Source of the DNA: Brevundimonas sp.
GTDB taxonomy: Bacteria > Pseudomonadota > Alphaproteobacteria > Caulobacterales > Caulobacteraceae
NCBI RefSeq assembly: GCF_029945885.1
Contig: NZ_JAQSDK010000037.1
Span: 411,001-475,000 of the forward strand
Length of the DNA: 64,000 bases
Direction of reading: 5' to 3'
Every line of letters starts with the position of its first letter. Positions within the stretch are counted from its first letter, which is position 1. The notes beneath the pieces were generated by a model. The model did no database searches. It was not told the origin of the DNA and saw only the letters and a list, made by a program, of their open reading frames with translations. The translations under genes were made by a program, and so were the position numbers. Shown here piece by piece: positions 8,734 to 16,297 of the stretch.

Positions 8734-8803
8734 CTCGTCGTTTTGACAAGTGTGTTTTACACCACGCAGCACCCATGTCAAGCGGCCTTGTCATAACGAC
8801 AAG
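8734..8803 (-). promoter_or_regulatory. promoter with two near-identical operators for the XRE operon
   Basis: A 17-bp imperfect palindrome reading CTTGTCGTTATGACAAG on the minus strand occupies 8803-8787. A second copy, CTCGTCGTTTTGACAAG on the plus strand, lies at 8734-8750 and matches it at 15 of 17 positions. Between them on the minus strand are TTGACA (8781-8776) and TAAAAC (8759-8754) spaced 16 apart. One operator therefore lies just upstream of the -35 and one just downstream of the -10, a classic layout for repression by a dimeric HTH protein. An extra CTTGTC half-site lies at 8808-8813. Confidence 0.7.
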
Positions 8804-8813
8804 CCGCCTTGTC

Positions 8814-10109
8814 CTATTCCAGGGTCTGGCGGGTTTTCGGCTCCGCGACGGTGTCCGGGGTTCCGGCCAGCAGCTCGGGCCGGCTCAGGCTGCGCGGCGT
8901 CGACTCCAGTGCCGGCAGGACCGGCATCTCCTTGCCCTCGTGATCGACCTGCAGATCCTCGAAGCGGCGGGCCGAGACCATGACCTGGCTCTCCAGCGAG
9001 CCGACGAACTGGTTGTATTTGCCGACGGCCGTGTCCAGGGCCCGGCCGACGGCGGCGGCGTGGCCGCCCATCACCGACAGGCGTTTGTAGAGCTCCTTGC
9101 CCAGTTTCGCGACCTCCTCGGCATTGCGGGCCTGTTCGTCGGCGCGCCAGCCGTAGGCCACCGCCTTGCACAGGGCGAACAGGGTCGTCGGCGTCACGAT
9201 CACCACCCGCGAGCTCATCGCCGTGGTCATCAGGTCGGGCTCATGGTCCAGGGCCGCGGCCAGGAAGGCGTCGCCGGGCACGAACATGACGACGAAATCG
9301 GGGCTGGGCTTGAACTGGTCCTGATAGGCCTTGGACGACAGCTGGCGGACGTGGGTCTTCATACTGGCGGCGGTGCGCACAGAGGCGGCGGTGCGCTGGG
9401 CCTCGTCATCGCCGTCCGACTCATCGACGAAGGCCAGGGAGACCTTGGCGTCGATCACGAACATGCCGCCGCCGGGCAGGCGCACGATGAAGTCGGGCCG
9501 CGATTGCCGCCCCTCCTCATTGGCCGAGGAGGTCTGTTCCTCGAAATCGAACCGGCCGGCCATGCCCGCGGCCTCCAGCACATTGCGGCAGGTCTGTTCG
9601 CCCCAGCGCCCGCGCCGCCCGGTATTGCCGCGCAGGGCCTCGGTCAGGCGCCGGGCCTCGTCGCGGGTGGCGGTCGAGGCGGTCATCAGCAGGGCCAGCT
9701 GCTCCTTCAGCCCGCCGGTTTCCTCGTTGCGGGTCTTCTCCAGGGCGGTGACGTGTTCCTGGAACAGTTTCAGCGTGTCGGCCACGGGCTTCAGCTGGGC
9801 CTCCATCCGCTGTTGCGCCATCAGTTCGCGATTGCGGAAGGTCTCGTCGGTGCGTTTCAGCAGTTCCTCGGCCACGGTATTGGCCGCCGTACTGGCGGTC
9901 TGGGCCGCCTGGGCGCGCAACAGTTCGGTCGAGGTGGCGGCCTGGTCCTCGAACAGCCGCATGCGGGCCTCGGTCTCGGCATAGCGTTCGCGCAGCTCCC
10001 AGGCCCGGGTCTCGGCGGCGGTGGCGCGACGCCGCTCCATCAGGGCCCAGAACAGGGCCATGACGGCGACGATCGCGGCGGCGACGGCAAGGATCAGATT
10101 GGCGTTCAT
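8814..10109 (-). CDS. rmuC: DNA recombination protein RmuC
   Basis: A 431-residue RmuC homologue. It has an N-terminal membrane helix (about 4-22), then a long coiled coil (about 25-170) rich in Glu, Arg and Ala, then the RmuC nuclease-like domain with GRRGRWGE, RPDFIVRLPGG and FVIDAKVSL. In E. coli RmuC limits inversions between short inverted repeats. That role is notable here because the window is full of such repeats. I start at the ATG at 10109, which has AGGAACGGAG upstream. An upstream extension would read through a 9-bp tandem repeat (WTQWT) and is unlikely. Confidence 0.93.
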   Translation of the reverse strand: MNANLILAVAAAIVAVMALFWALMERRRATAAETRAWELRERYAETEARMRLFEDQAATSTELLRAQAAQTASTAANTVAEELLKRTDETFRNRELMAQQRMEAQLKPVADTLKLFQEHVTALEKTRNEETGGLKEQLALLMTASTATRDEARRLTEALRGNTGRRGRWGEQTCRNVLEAAGMAGRFDFEEQTSSANEEGRQSRPDFIVRLPGGGMFVIDAKVSLAFVDESDGDDEAQRTAASVRTAASMKTHVRQLSSKAYQDQFKPSPDFVVMFVPGDAFLAAALDHEPDLMTTAMSSRVVIVTPTTLFALCKAVAYGWRADEQARNAEEVAKLGKELYKRLSVMGGHAAAVGRALDTAVGKYNQFVGSLESQVMVSARRFEDLQVDHEGKEMPVLPALESTPRSLSRPELLAGTPDTVAEPKTRQTLE

Positions 10110-10157
10110 GCTCCGTTCCTTACCGGGAGTCGCCGGCGGGGGTGAACGGAAAAACAG

Positions 10158-10193
10158 GGTCCACTCGGTCCACTGGGTCCACTGAGTCCACAT
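10158..10193. repeat. four tandem copies of a 9-bp unit upstream of rmuC
   Basis: GGTCCACTC, GGTCCACTG, GGTCCACTG and AGTCCACAT follow each other without spacers, about 50 bases upstream of the rmuC start. The rest of 10110-10392 shows no convincing gene, only GC-rich filler and a partial copy of the 51-bp repeat near 10324. The tract could vary in copy number by slippage. Confidence 0.8.
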
Positions 10194-10323
10194 CGCCCGG
10201 AGGGGCGGGGAGGACGGGAACGGATCGAAGGGGGCGGTGAGCGGGGGTCACGGGGGAATTTGCGCCGGCTGCCGCAGGGTTGCGGTGGGCGGAGTGTAGG
10301 GGGCGGGGGCGTCAGGTTCGGGC

Positions 10324-10353
10324 GTGAGGGCGGCTTCCGACCCGTTGCGGACC
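10324..10353. repeat. partial copy of the 51-bp orphan-region repeat
   Basis: This stretch matches the right half of the repeats at 10720 and 11128 (GGGCGGCTTCCGACCC followed by GTTGCGGAC), but the left half is not recognisable. It lies about 40 bases before the small coupled genes at 10393. Confidence 0.55.
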
Positions 10354-10392
10354 CTGCCTTGTATCGATCAGCAAGATCGACAACATGGCGGG

Positions 10393-10506
10393 ATGACAAT
10401 GGACAACCTCAACCGCGAACTGGAAATCGACGAGGACGAAATCGCTTTCGATGAGAAGGTGCGGGTGGCTACTGCGCCCACGTCGGAACCCGGGGCCGAG
10501 AAATGA
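10393..10506 (+). CDS. 37-residue acidic small protein (orphan)
   Basis: A short reading frame starting MTMDNLNRELEIDEDE, strongly acidic in its first half and without membrane segments. A second start (ATG at 10399) is possible. Its stop overlaps the next start as ATGA, and that coupling is the main evidence that both are genes. No family is recognised. Its surroundings are lower in GC than the core genes and carry the 51-bp repeat. Confidence 0.45.
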   Translation: MTMDNLNRELEIDEDEIAFDEKVRVATAPTSEPGAEK

Positions 10507-10667
10507 TCTGGGCAGGGCTGATTATTTTGGTCGCCGTAATCGCTTTCGCGGTCCGTCGCTCAAAAGCCCCGGCAGAACAGCTACAAGTGCTGATCAGAAA
10601 ACGGAATCGCGACTTAGAGCGGAACCCGAAACCCGACCCTCCCTATGATGACAGCGGCTTCTATTGA
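10503..10667 (+). CDS. 54-residue single-pass membrane protein (orphan)
   Basis: A short gene coupled by ATGA overlap to the acidic peptide gene before it. The product begins with a clear membrane helix (WAGLIILVAVIAFAVRR), followed by a basic cytoplasmic stretch and a tail rich in Pro and Asp ending GFY. The helix with its positive flank is a strong sign of a real protein. No known family. An acidic soluble peptide encoded next to a small basic membrane peptide could be a bipartite system, which is speculation. Confidence 0.5.
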   Translation: MIWAGLIILVAVIAFAVRRSKAPAEQLQVLIRKRNRDLERNPKPDPPYDDSGFY

Positions 10668-10719
10668 GCCACCGCGCGTTGACCGGGATTGTCAGCCGCA
10701 TATGCGCTGAAACGCCCAG

Positions 10720-10770
10720 GTCCGGTTCTCCCCCCTAGGCGACGGGCGGCTTCCGACCCTGAGCGGACAT
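10720..10770. repeat. 51-bp repeat with inverted ends, copy 1
   Basis: It begins GTCCGG and ends GCGGACAT, so the tips form an imperfect inverted repeat, with the conserved core TAGGCGAC...CGACCC. It matches the copy at 11128-11178 at 40 of 51 positions. It lies 53 bases after the stop of the membrane peptide gene. Confidence 0.75.
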
Positions 10771-10825
10771 CCGTCGTTTGCGTCCCATGATTGCAAAACA
10801 GCCATTTTTGCTTAGGTTCAAAAGA

Positions 10826-11110
10826 ATGGAGCCAACATACAATCAGCGCAGTCTCTACCCGATCCCTGTCACGTTTGTGATTGTGACCTTTTACCTTTGT
10901 GCTGGTGTCGCGTTTTGGATTTCCTTTATTGCGGAAAATCGCGATGTTTTATCCTACCAATACTTAGGTTTTATCGCTCTCATGGCCGCTTCTTTGGTTA
11001 GGTTGCCATTTGAGTTGAAAGCTGCACGTCAGAGGAGACGGACGAATAAAGCTCGGGCGAGAGCGATGACGATTCTCCAGCGTGTGAGTTCGGACCTCAA
11101 CGCCCAATAG
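10826..11110 (+). CDS. hypothetical two-helix membrane protein (orphan)
   Basis: About 94 residues from the ATG at 10826 (MEPTYNQRSLYPIPV). An earlier ATG at 10787 or TTG at 10778 would add up to 16 residues. Two hydrophobic helices (VTFVIVTFYLCAGVAFWIS and YLGFIALMAASLVRLP) are followed by a very basic tail (ARQRRRTNKARARAM). Base composition is clearly AT-richer than the neighbours, suggesting acquisition from elsewhere. The gene lies exactly between two copies of the 51-bp repeat. Function unknown. Confidence 0.55.
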   Translation: MEPTYNQRSLYPIPVTFVIVTFYLCAGVAFWISFIAENRDVLSYQYLGFIALMAASLVRLPFELKAARQRRRTNKARARAMTILQRVSSDLNAQ

Positions 11111-11127
11111 GCGGGCGGTTCGCCTAT

Positions 11128-11178
11128 GTCCGCTTTCCGCCCTTAGGCGACTGACGGCTCCCGACCCATTGCGGACAT
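11128..11178. repeat. 51-bp repeat with inverted ends, copy 2
   Basis: The tips GTCCGC and GCGGAC are a perfect inverted repeat, and the interior matches copy 1. It starts 17 bases after the stop of the two-helix membrane protein gene and ends 23 bases before the stop of the minus-strand lipoprotein-like gene. Confidence 0.75.
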
Positions 11179-11201
11179 TGCAATCCTGCGAGCCGTGCCA
11201 G

Positions 11202-11975
11202 TCAGAAGGGTTCTGACGGCGTGAAGGTTTCCACGACAAAATAATAATCGAACCCATTAGCAGCAGAGACAGGGCTGATGCCGAGCGGCAATCTCCCGGA
11301 CGAACCGCTCATGGCGTGAACTTCACATTCTGGCATGCAAGCCCACGCGGTCCCCGGCAGGCTGTTCGCGATATTGATGTTTACAACATCGCCAAGCACC
11401 GATGGGAGCGTATCCTGACCTGATGGCTCGGTGGCCCGTCGAGCATGGTAGTTGCCCACGAGGACGATTACGGCATCGCCAGGACGGACACCCCTGCGAA
11501 TGCGTTCGGCGGAAGCGAAATCGGATGATTCGTCTGAGACGGTTTCCCCCATGAAACCTACGACCTCTAGCGCACCCGATCTCCGTAGATTGCTGAGGGA
11601 GATCAGCAGTCGCCGCATCGCCATCGAGGCTCGCCCGTCAGGATGTGATTGCCAGAATTGGTTTGTGACCGGTCCGCTATAGACATCCTCAACGGCCTGC
11701 GGTGGCATCTCGACCGCCAAGCTGACGGATCGGCCTGAGGTGATCGCTGAACAAATCAATGCTGTCACAACAGAGCCTGACTGCTCAGTCCCGTGAAACT
11801 CGCCGACGATCACCGGCTTCGAGAAGTCGAACGGCGGTCGCAAATCGGCGACGGAACACGCTGCATCTGACGAAATTCCAGCGAAGGTCCCCGGTGTTTG
11901 AACGGTCGCATTCGCCGACCCACAAGCTGAAAGGGCCGCAACGGTCGCGCACAGGGTTTGTCGAATGGAAAACAT
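11202..11975 (-). CDS. exported ChaN/EreA-like (Tiki superfamily-like) protein
   Basis: A 257-residue protein with a signal peptide (TLCATVAALSACGSANA) that could be cut by Sec peptidase or, at LSAC, by lipoprotein peptidase. The pattern VIVGEFHGTEQSG, then a later LAVEMPP and finally VLVGNYHARR resembles the GExHG / E / GNxHA motifs of ChaN, TraB and erythromycin-esterase-like folds. That similarity is by eye and the family call is tentative. Ser and Thr content is high and GC is lower than in core genes. It lies between the 51-bp repeat and the IS30 element, in the accessory patch. Confidence 0.55.
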   Translation of the reverse strand: MFSIRQTLCATVAALSACGSANATVQTPGTFAGISSDAACSVADLRPPFDFSKPVIVGEFHGTEQSGSVVTALICSAITSGRSVSLAVEMPPQAVEDVYSGPVTNQFWQSHPDGRASMAMRRLLISLSNLRRSGALEVVGFMGETVSDESSDFASAERIRRGVRPGDAVIVLVGNYHARRATEPSGQDTLPSVLGDVVNINIANSLPGTAWACMPECEVHAMSGSSGRLPLGISPVSAANGFDYYFVVETFTPSEPF

Positions 11976-12061
11976 CAGTCAGAACCTTGGTTGCACCGGT
12001 AGCTCGGAGACGTGAGCTTTGGGTAAGCGAGACCGGTCCGCAAGGACCAAGGTGAATGACG

Positions 12062-12097
12062 GCTTTCGACGGTGGGCTCAACCGGTGACCGCAACAC
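12062..12097 (+). repeat. left inverted repeat of the IS30 element
   Basis: Contains GGTGGGCTCAAC (12071-12082) and GCAACAC (12091-12097), which reappear inverted at the right end. The outermost GCTTT is also shared by the two ends at the same spacing. Confidence 0.8.
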
Positions 12098-12129
12098 GCT
12101 AGCTTTTCTTCGGAGATGGAGCGTGGGTC

Positions 12130-13290
12130 ATGAAGCAGCGGCGTCGCATCTATTACTCGGCGGCCCAACGGGCTGAGATCTGGGATCGCTGGAAGGCCGG
12201 CGAGTCGATGAGTTCGATCGGGCGACGGTTTGATCGCGAGTCCTCGTCGGTGTTCTCGGTGCTTTCGCCGACGGGCGGCATCCGGCCTCCGGACCGCAAA
12301 CGGGCTTCGCGAGCCCTCAGTCTGGGCGAGCGGGAGGAAATCTCCCGGGGGCTCAGCACCCGCTGCTCGCTGCGTGGGATCGCCCGGTCACTGGGTCGAT
12401 CGGCATCGACGATCAGCCGCGAGGTTCTGCGCAACGGCGGGCCTGAGCGGTATCGGGCGACACGGTCGGATCAGGCGGCGTGGGACCGGGCGCGGTGCCC
12501 CAAACGCTGCAAGCTGGCTTGCCGACCGGCCCTGGCCCGGACAGTATCGGCCAAGCTGCGGCGGAACTGGTCGCCCGAGCAGATCGCCGGCTGGCTCAGG
12601 CGCACCTGGCCCGGGGAGCCGCACAATCAGGTGTCGCACGAAACCATCTATCGCAGCCTGTTCATCCAGACCCGAGGGGTGCTGAAGAAGGAGCTGCTTG
12701 AGCACCTCCGGGCCCGGCGGACCATCCGCCGTTCCCGACACGCCAGCCTGAAGCGGAACGGCCTGGGCCAGATCAGGGACGCCGTCTCCATCAGCGAACG
12801 GCCCGCCTGCGTCGAGGATCGCGCCGTCCCCGGCCACTGGGAAGGCGACCTGATCGGCGGGTCCCGCAACAGCTACGTCGCCACCCTGGTCGAGCGCCAC
12901 TCGCGCTACGTCATGCTGGTCAAGGTCGCCAACAAGGACACCGAAAGCGTCGTCACCGCCCTGATTAAACAGTCAAGGAAACTGCCTCGCGAGCTTTACC
13001 GGTCCCTGACCTGGGACCGGGGCAAGGAGCTGGCTGACCACAAGCGGCTGGCGATGGCCGCCGACGTCGCCGTCTACTTCTGCGATCCCCGGTCACCATG
13101 GCAGCGCGGTTCGAACGAGAACACCAACCGGCTGCTGCGCCAGTATCTGCCCCACGGAACCGACCTGTCCCTGCACAGCCAGGCCCAGCTCAGCGCCATC
13201 GCCCGGCAGCTCAACGAGCGGCCCAGAAAGACCTTGCTCTATCGGACGCCAGCAGAGACCTTCGCCGCGTGTGTTGCAGCGATCAGTTGA
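12130..13290 (+). CDS. IS30-family transposase
   Basis: A 386-residue DDE transposase. The N-terminal half holds helix-turn-helix segments for binding the ends (RAEIWDRWKAGESMSSIGRR and RGIARSLGRSASTISREV). The catalytic triad is Asp240 (GDLIGG), Asp296 (TWDRG) and Glu330 (SNENTN), with the family's usual 33-residue gap before the Glu. The frame is intact, so the element may be active. The stop codon lies inside the right inverted repeat, so the coding region and the terminal binding site overlap. Confidence 0.95.
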   Translation: MKQRRRIYYSAAQRAEIWDRWKAGESMSSIGRRFDRESSSVFSVLSPTGGIRPPDRKRASRALSLGEREEISRGLSTRCSLRGIARSLGRSASTISREVLRNGGPERYRATRSDQAAWDRARCPKRCKLACRPALARTVSAKLRRNWSPEQIAGWLRRTWPGEPHNQVSHETIYRSLFIQTRGVLKKELLEHLRARRTIRRSRHASLKRNGLGQIRDAVSISERPACVEDRAVPGHWEGDLIGGSRNSYVATLVERHSRYVMLVKVANKDTESVVTALIKQSRKLPRELYRSLTWDRGKELADHKRLAMAADVAVYFCDPRSPWQRGSNENTNRLLRQYLPHGTDLSLHSQAQLSAIARQLNERPRKTLLYRTPAETFAACVAAIS

Positions 13291-13306
13291 GCCCACCCCC
13301 CAAAGC
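13271..13306 (-). repeat. right inverted repeat of the IS30 element
   Basis: Inverted partner of 12062-12097. It contains the last codons and the TGA (13288-13290) of the transposase gene. Confidence 0.8.
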
Positions 13307-13372
13307 AGACCTTCCCCGAGTCCGCATTCCGCACCACCACCGGCATGCCCGGGTCGGCAGTCGGGTGAAACC

Positions 13373-13981
13373 CTAGGCCGGCCGTCGTGCCCGCATGGCC
13401 TGGACGATGGTGCCGTCGTCCAGCCAGTCCAGGTCGCCGCCGACCGGCACGCCGCGGGCCAGGGAGGTCACCGCCACCGAATTGCCGGTCCCGGTCAGCC
13501 GCTCGGCGATATAGTGGGCGGTGGTCTGGCCGTCGACGGTGGCCGGCAGGGCCAGCACCACCTCGCGCACCTCGCCGCCGCGCACCCGGCCGGTCAGTTC
13601 GGCGATGCGCAGGGCCTCGGGTCCGACCCCGTCCAGGGCCGACAACAGGCCGCCAAGCACATGGTATTTGCCGCGAAAGGCCCCGGAGCGCTCCATGGCC
13701 CACAGGGCCCCGGCCTCCTCGACCACACAGATCAACGCATTGTCGCGCGCGCCGTCGGAACAGATGGAACAGGGATCGCGAGTGTCGGGCGCGCCGCACA
13801 CCGAGCAGGAGGTGACCTTGTCGGCCGTCTCCTGCAGGGCGGCGGCGAGGGGCACCAGCAGCTGTTCGCGCCGCTTCAGCAGGGCCAGGGCGGCGCGGCG
13901 GGCCGAGCGCGGACCCAGGCCCGGCAGCTTGGCCAGCAGGCTGATCAGCCGTTCGATTTCCGGCCCGGCCGAGGCGGCCAA
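13373..13981 (-). CDS. recR: recombination protein RecR
   Basis: A 202-residue RecR of the RecFOR gap-repair pathway, which loads RecA on gapped DNA with RecO and RecF. It has an N-terminal helix-hairpin-helix ([16 protein letters not shown]), a four-cysteine zinc finger ([16 protein letters not shown]), then a Toprim domain with LICVVEEAG. It follows the ybaB gene by one base and belongs to the conserved dnaX-ybaB-recR order. The IS30 element lies only about 65 bases beyond its stop. Confidence 0.97.
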   Translation of the reverse strand: MAASAGPEIERLISLLAKLPGLGPRSARRAALALLKRREQLLVPLAAALQETADKVTSCSVCGAPDTRDPCSICSDGARDNALICVVEEAGALWAMERSGAFRGKYHVLGGLLSALDGVGPEALRIAELTGRVRGGEVREVVLALPATVDGQTTAHYIAERLTGTGNSVAVTSLARGVPVGGDLDWLDDGTIVQAMRARRPA

Positions 13982-13982
13982 G

Positions 13983-14312
13983 TCAGAACAGTTTCGGCAT
14001 GCCGGGGATGTTCATCCCGGCCATCGGCCCGGCGGCCTCGCGCATCAGGGCGGTGTTGGCCTCGTCCAGCTTGCGTTTGGCGTCGGCATGGGCGGCCATG
14101 ACCAGATCGGCCAGGATCTCGCTCTCGCCGGCGACCATCAGACTGTCGTCGATGGTCACGGCGGTGATGTCGCCCGGCCCCTTCAGGGCGATGGTCACCA
14201 GACCCCCGCCGCTGGTGCCGCTGGCGGTGGTTTCGGTCATTTTCGCCTGGGCGTCCTGCAGCTTTTGCTGCATCGCCTGGGCCTGCTGCATCAGGGCATT
14301 GAGGTCTGTCAT
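13983..14312 (-). CDS. YbaB/EbfC nucleoid-associated protein
   Basis: A 109-residue DNA-binding protein of the YbaB/EbfC family that works as a dimer with a tweezer-like shape. The glutamine- and methionine-rich first helix ([19 protein letters not shown]), the central [18 protein letters not shown] sheet and the [19 protein letters not shown] helix are all typical. It sits between dnaX and recR in the usual arrangement, with recR one base behind. Confidence 0.95.
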   Translation of the reverse strand: MTDLNALMQQAQAMQQKLQDAQAKMTETTASGTSGGGLVTIALKGPGDITAVTIDDSLMVAGESEILADLVMAAHADAKRKLDEANTALMREAAGPMAGMNIPGMPKLF

Positions 14313-14357
14313 GGGCTCTAGATAGGTCCTTGGAACGGTCAGTGACAGGGGGGCGGC

Positions 14358-16226
14358 TCAATCCTCGTCGGTCTCGCCGTCATCGGGAATGGCCGGCATT
14401 TCGACGGCCGGGGCCAGGGTGCGGATCTCGCCCAGTTTCGCGCCGGGGAAGGCTTCCAGCACGGCCATGACGAACGGATCGGCCTCGACCGCGGCCCGTT
14501 CCTCGGCCCGGCCGCGCTTCTCGCCCTCGATCAGGGTCTCGCCCCCGCCCGAGCCGTTGGCGGCGATCAGCCAGGTGCGGCCGGTCCATTCCTTCAACCG
14601 GCTGGCCAGACGTCGCGCCAGATCGAACGGCGCCCCGGGTCCACTCTCATAGGTGATGGCCCCCGGCCTGAAATGCACCGGCTTGACGTAGCGCTGCACG
14701 TCCATCTGCAGGCTGATCTCGCGCTTCTCGCCGATCAGGGCGACGGTGGCCTCGAAGGTCTGGGGATCGGGCAAGGCCGGGGCCACGGCCTGACGCACGG
14801 CCAGCTGGGCCGAGGCTCCACCACCGCCACCACCGCCGCCGCCGCGCGGGCCCGCGCCACCGCCCCCGGCCGTCGGATCGCCGTCACGCAGGGCCTTCAG
14901 AGCCTCTTCCGGGCCGGGCAGGTCGGCGGCATAGGCCAGGCGGACGATGGCCATCTCGACCGCATCGGCCGGGCTGGGCGCGCGCCGCACCTCGTCCAGC
15001 GCCTTCAGCAGCATCTGCCAGACGCGGGCCAGGGTGCCGGCGGACAGGGCGGCCCCGAGGGCGGCCAGCTTCTGGGCCTGGTCATTGGGCAGGCGGGTGG
15101 CGTTGGGGCCCAGCATCTTGGCCACCGAGGCGGCGTGGCAATGTTCCAGCAGGTCGTTGGTGACCTGGACCGGATCGGCACCGTAGCCGTACAGGGTGCG
15201 GAAATTCTCCAGCGCCTCGGGCGTGCGCCCGGCCATGATGCTTTCGAACAGGGCGATGGTCTGGCTACGGTCGGCCAGGCCCAGCATGTCGCGCACGGTC
15301 TCGGTCTTGACCGTCTCGCCGCGTTCGCCCTGGACCAGGGCCTGATCCAGCAGGCTGAGACCATCGCGCACGGAGCCCTCGGCGGCGCGGGCGATCAGGG
15401 CCAGGGCGTCCGACTCGATGGTCATGCCCTCGCGGGCCGAGATCCGCTCCAGATGGCCGACCAGGACCTCGGGCTCGACCCGGCGCAGGTCGAAGCGCTG
15501 GCAGCGACTGAGGATGGTCACCGGCACCTTGCGGATCTCGGTGGTGGCGAAGATGAATTTGGCGTGCGGCGGCGGCTCTTCCAGCGTCTTCAGCAGGGCG
15601 TTGAAGGCCTGGTTCGACAGCATGTGCACCTCATCGAGCACATAGACCTTGTAGCGGGCCTCGACCGGGCCGTAGCGGACGCTCTCGAGGATATCGCGGA
15701 TATCGTTGACACCGGTGTGGGAGGCGGCGTCCAGCTCCATCACATCCATATGCTGGCCGGCCATGATGGCCGCGTCGTGCCGGCCGTTGGCGCTCAGGGC
15801 CAGGGACGGGCGGTCGATGGTGTCGCTCTGGTTGTTCAGGGCCCGGGCCAGCAGGCGGGCGGTGGTCGTCTTGCCGACCCCGCGCACCCCGGTCAGCATG
15901 AAGGCATGGGCGATGCGGCCGCTGGCGAAGGCGTTGGTCAGGGTGCGCACCATCGCCTCCTGGCCGATCAGGTCCTCGAAGGTGCGCGGGCGGTATTTGC
16001 GCGCCAGCACCGTATAGGCGGCCCCGTCATCGACATGGGCGGCCGGTCCGTCATCGGCGGCCGACACAGCCACAGCCGCCGCGGCCACGACCGGCGCAGC
16101 CCCAGCCTCCGGCGCGACGACAGCGGCGGCCGCCGGGGCCCCGAACATGTCGTCGGTATTGTCGTCCCGCTCGGGGGCGTCCTCCTCCCACGGAGGGCCA
16201 TCGGGATTCGCGTCGACGTCGGTCAT
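14358..16226 (-). CDS. dnaX: DNA polymerase III subunit tau/gamma
   Basis: A 622-residue clamp-loader ATPase. After an acidic/alanine-rich N-terminal extension of about 75 residues come YRPRTFEDLIGQEAMVRTL, Walker A (GVRGVGKTTT), Walker B-like VYVLDEVHMLS and the sensor region (TTEIRKVPVTILSRCQRF). The zinc-binding cysteine cluster normally found after Walker A is absent: the segment from ALNNQ to MELDAAS has no cysteine. A glycine tract (about residues 451-473) separates the ATPase part from the tau-specific C-terminus. I see no A-rich frameshift site. It heads the dnaX-ybaB-recR cluster. Confidence 0.95.
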   Translation of the reverse strand: MTDVDANPDGPPWEEDAPERDDNTDDMFGAPAAAAVVAPEAGAAPVVAAAAVAVSAADDGPAAHVDDGAAYTVLARKYRPRTFEDLIGQEAMVRTLTNAFASGRIAHAFMLTGVRGVGKTTTARLLARALNNQSDTIDRPSLALSANGRHDAAIMAGQHMDVMELDAASHTGVNDIRDILESVRYGPVEARYKVYVLDEVHMLSNQAFNALLKTLEEPPPHAKFIFATTEIRKVPVTILSRCQRFDLRRVEPEVLVGHLERISAREGMTIESDALALIARAAEGSVRDGLSLLDQALVQGERGETVKTETVRDMLGLADRSQTIALFESIMAGRTPEALENFRTLYGYGADPVQVTNDLLEHCHAASVAKMLGPNATRLPNDQAQKLAALGAALSAGTLARVWQMLLKALDEVRRAPSPADAVEMAIVRLAYAADLPGPEEALKALRDGDPTAGGGGAGPRGGGGGGGGGASAQLAVRQAVAPALPDPQTFEATVALIGEKREISLQMDVQRYVKPVHFRPGAITYESGPGAPFDLARRLASRLKEWTGRTWLIAANGSGGGETLIEGEKRGRAEERAAVEADPFVMAVLEAFPGAKLGEIRTLAPAVEMPAIPDDGETDED

Positions 16227-16297
16227 GGGGAGGTCTTACCGCGAGTCAGCCCCCCTCGCGAAGGGCCGATGCGACGGAATCCGGGGGCGGTGTGACT

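Larger units (their letters stand above)
12062..13306 (+). mobile_element. IS30-family insertion sequence, apparently intact
   Basis: An element of about 1.25 kb with one transposase gene between imperfect inverted repeats at 12062-12097 and 13271-13306. The repeats agree at 28 of 36 positions, and both contain GGTGGGCTCAAC and GCAACAC. If only the inner core is the true end, the element is 12071-13297. I see no matching 2-3 bp target duplication at either boundary, so the insertion may be old or rearranged. It lies between the orphan-gene patch and recR. Confidence 0.85.

Noticed and set aside
10720..11178. Integron attC sites bounding the small orphan genes
   Set aside because: The repeats lack the attC core sites (GTTRRRY and its partner) and no integrase gene is present. 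I kept only the neutral description of a palindromic-ended repeat.
12130..13290. IS30 transposase as a pseudogene
   Set aside because: All three catalytic residues and both HTH regions are present without frameshift.
14358..16226. Programmed frameshift in dnaX making gamma
   Set aside because: No A-rich slippery heptamer is visible in the coding strand; the only special feature is the glycine tract.
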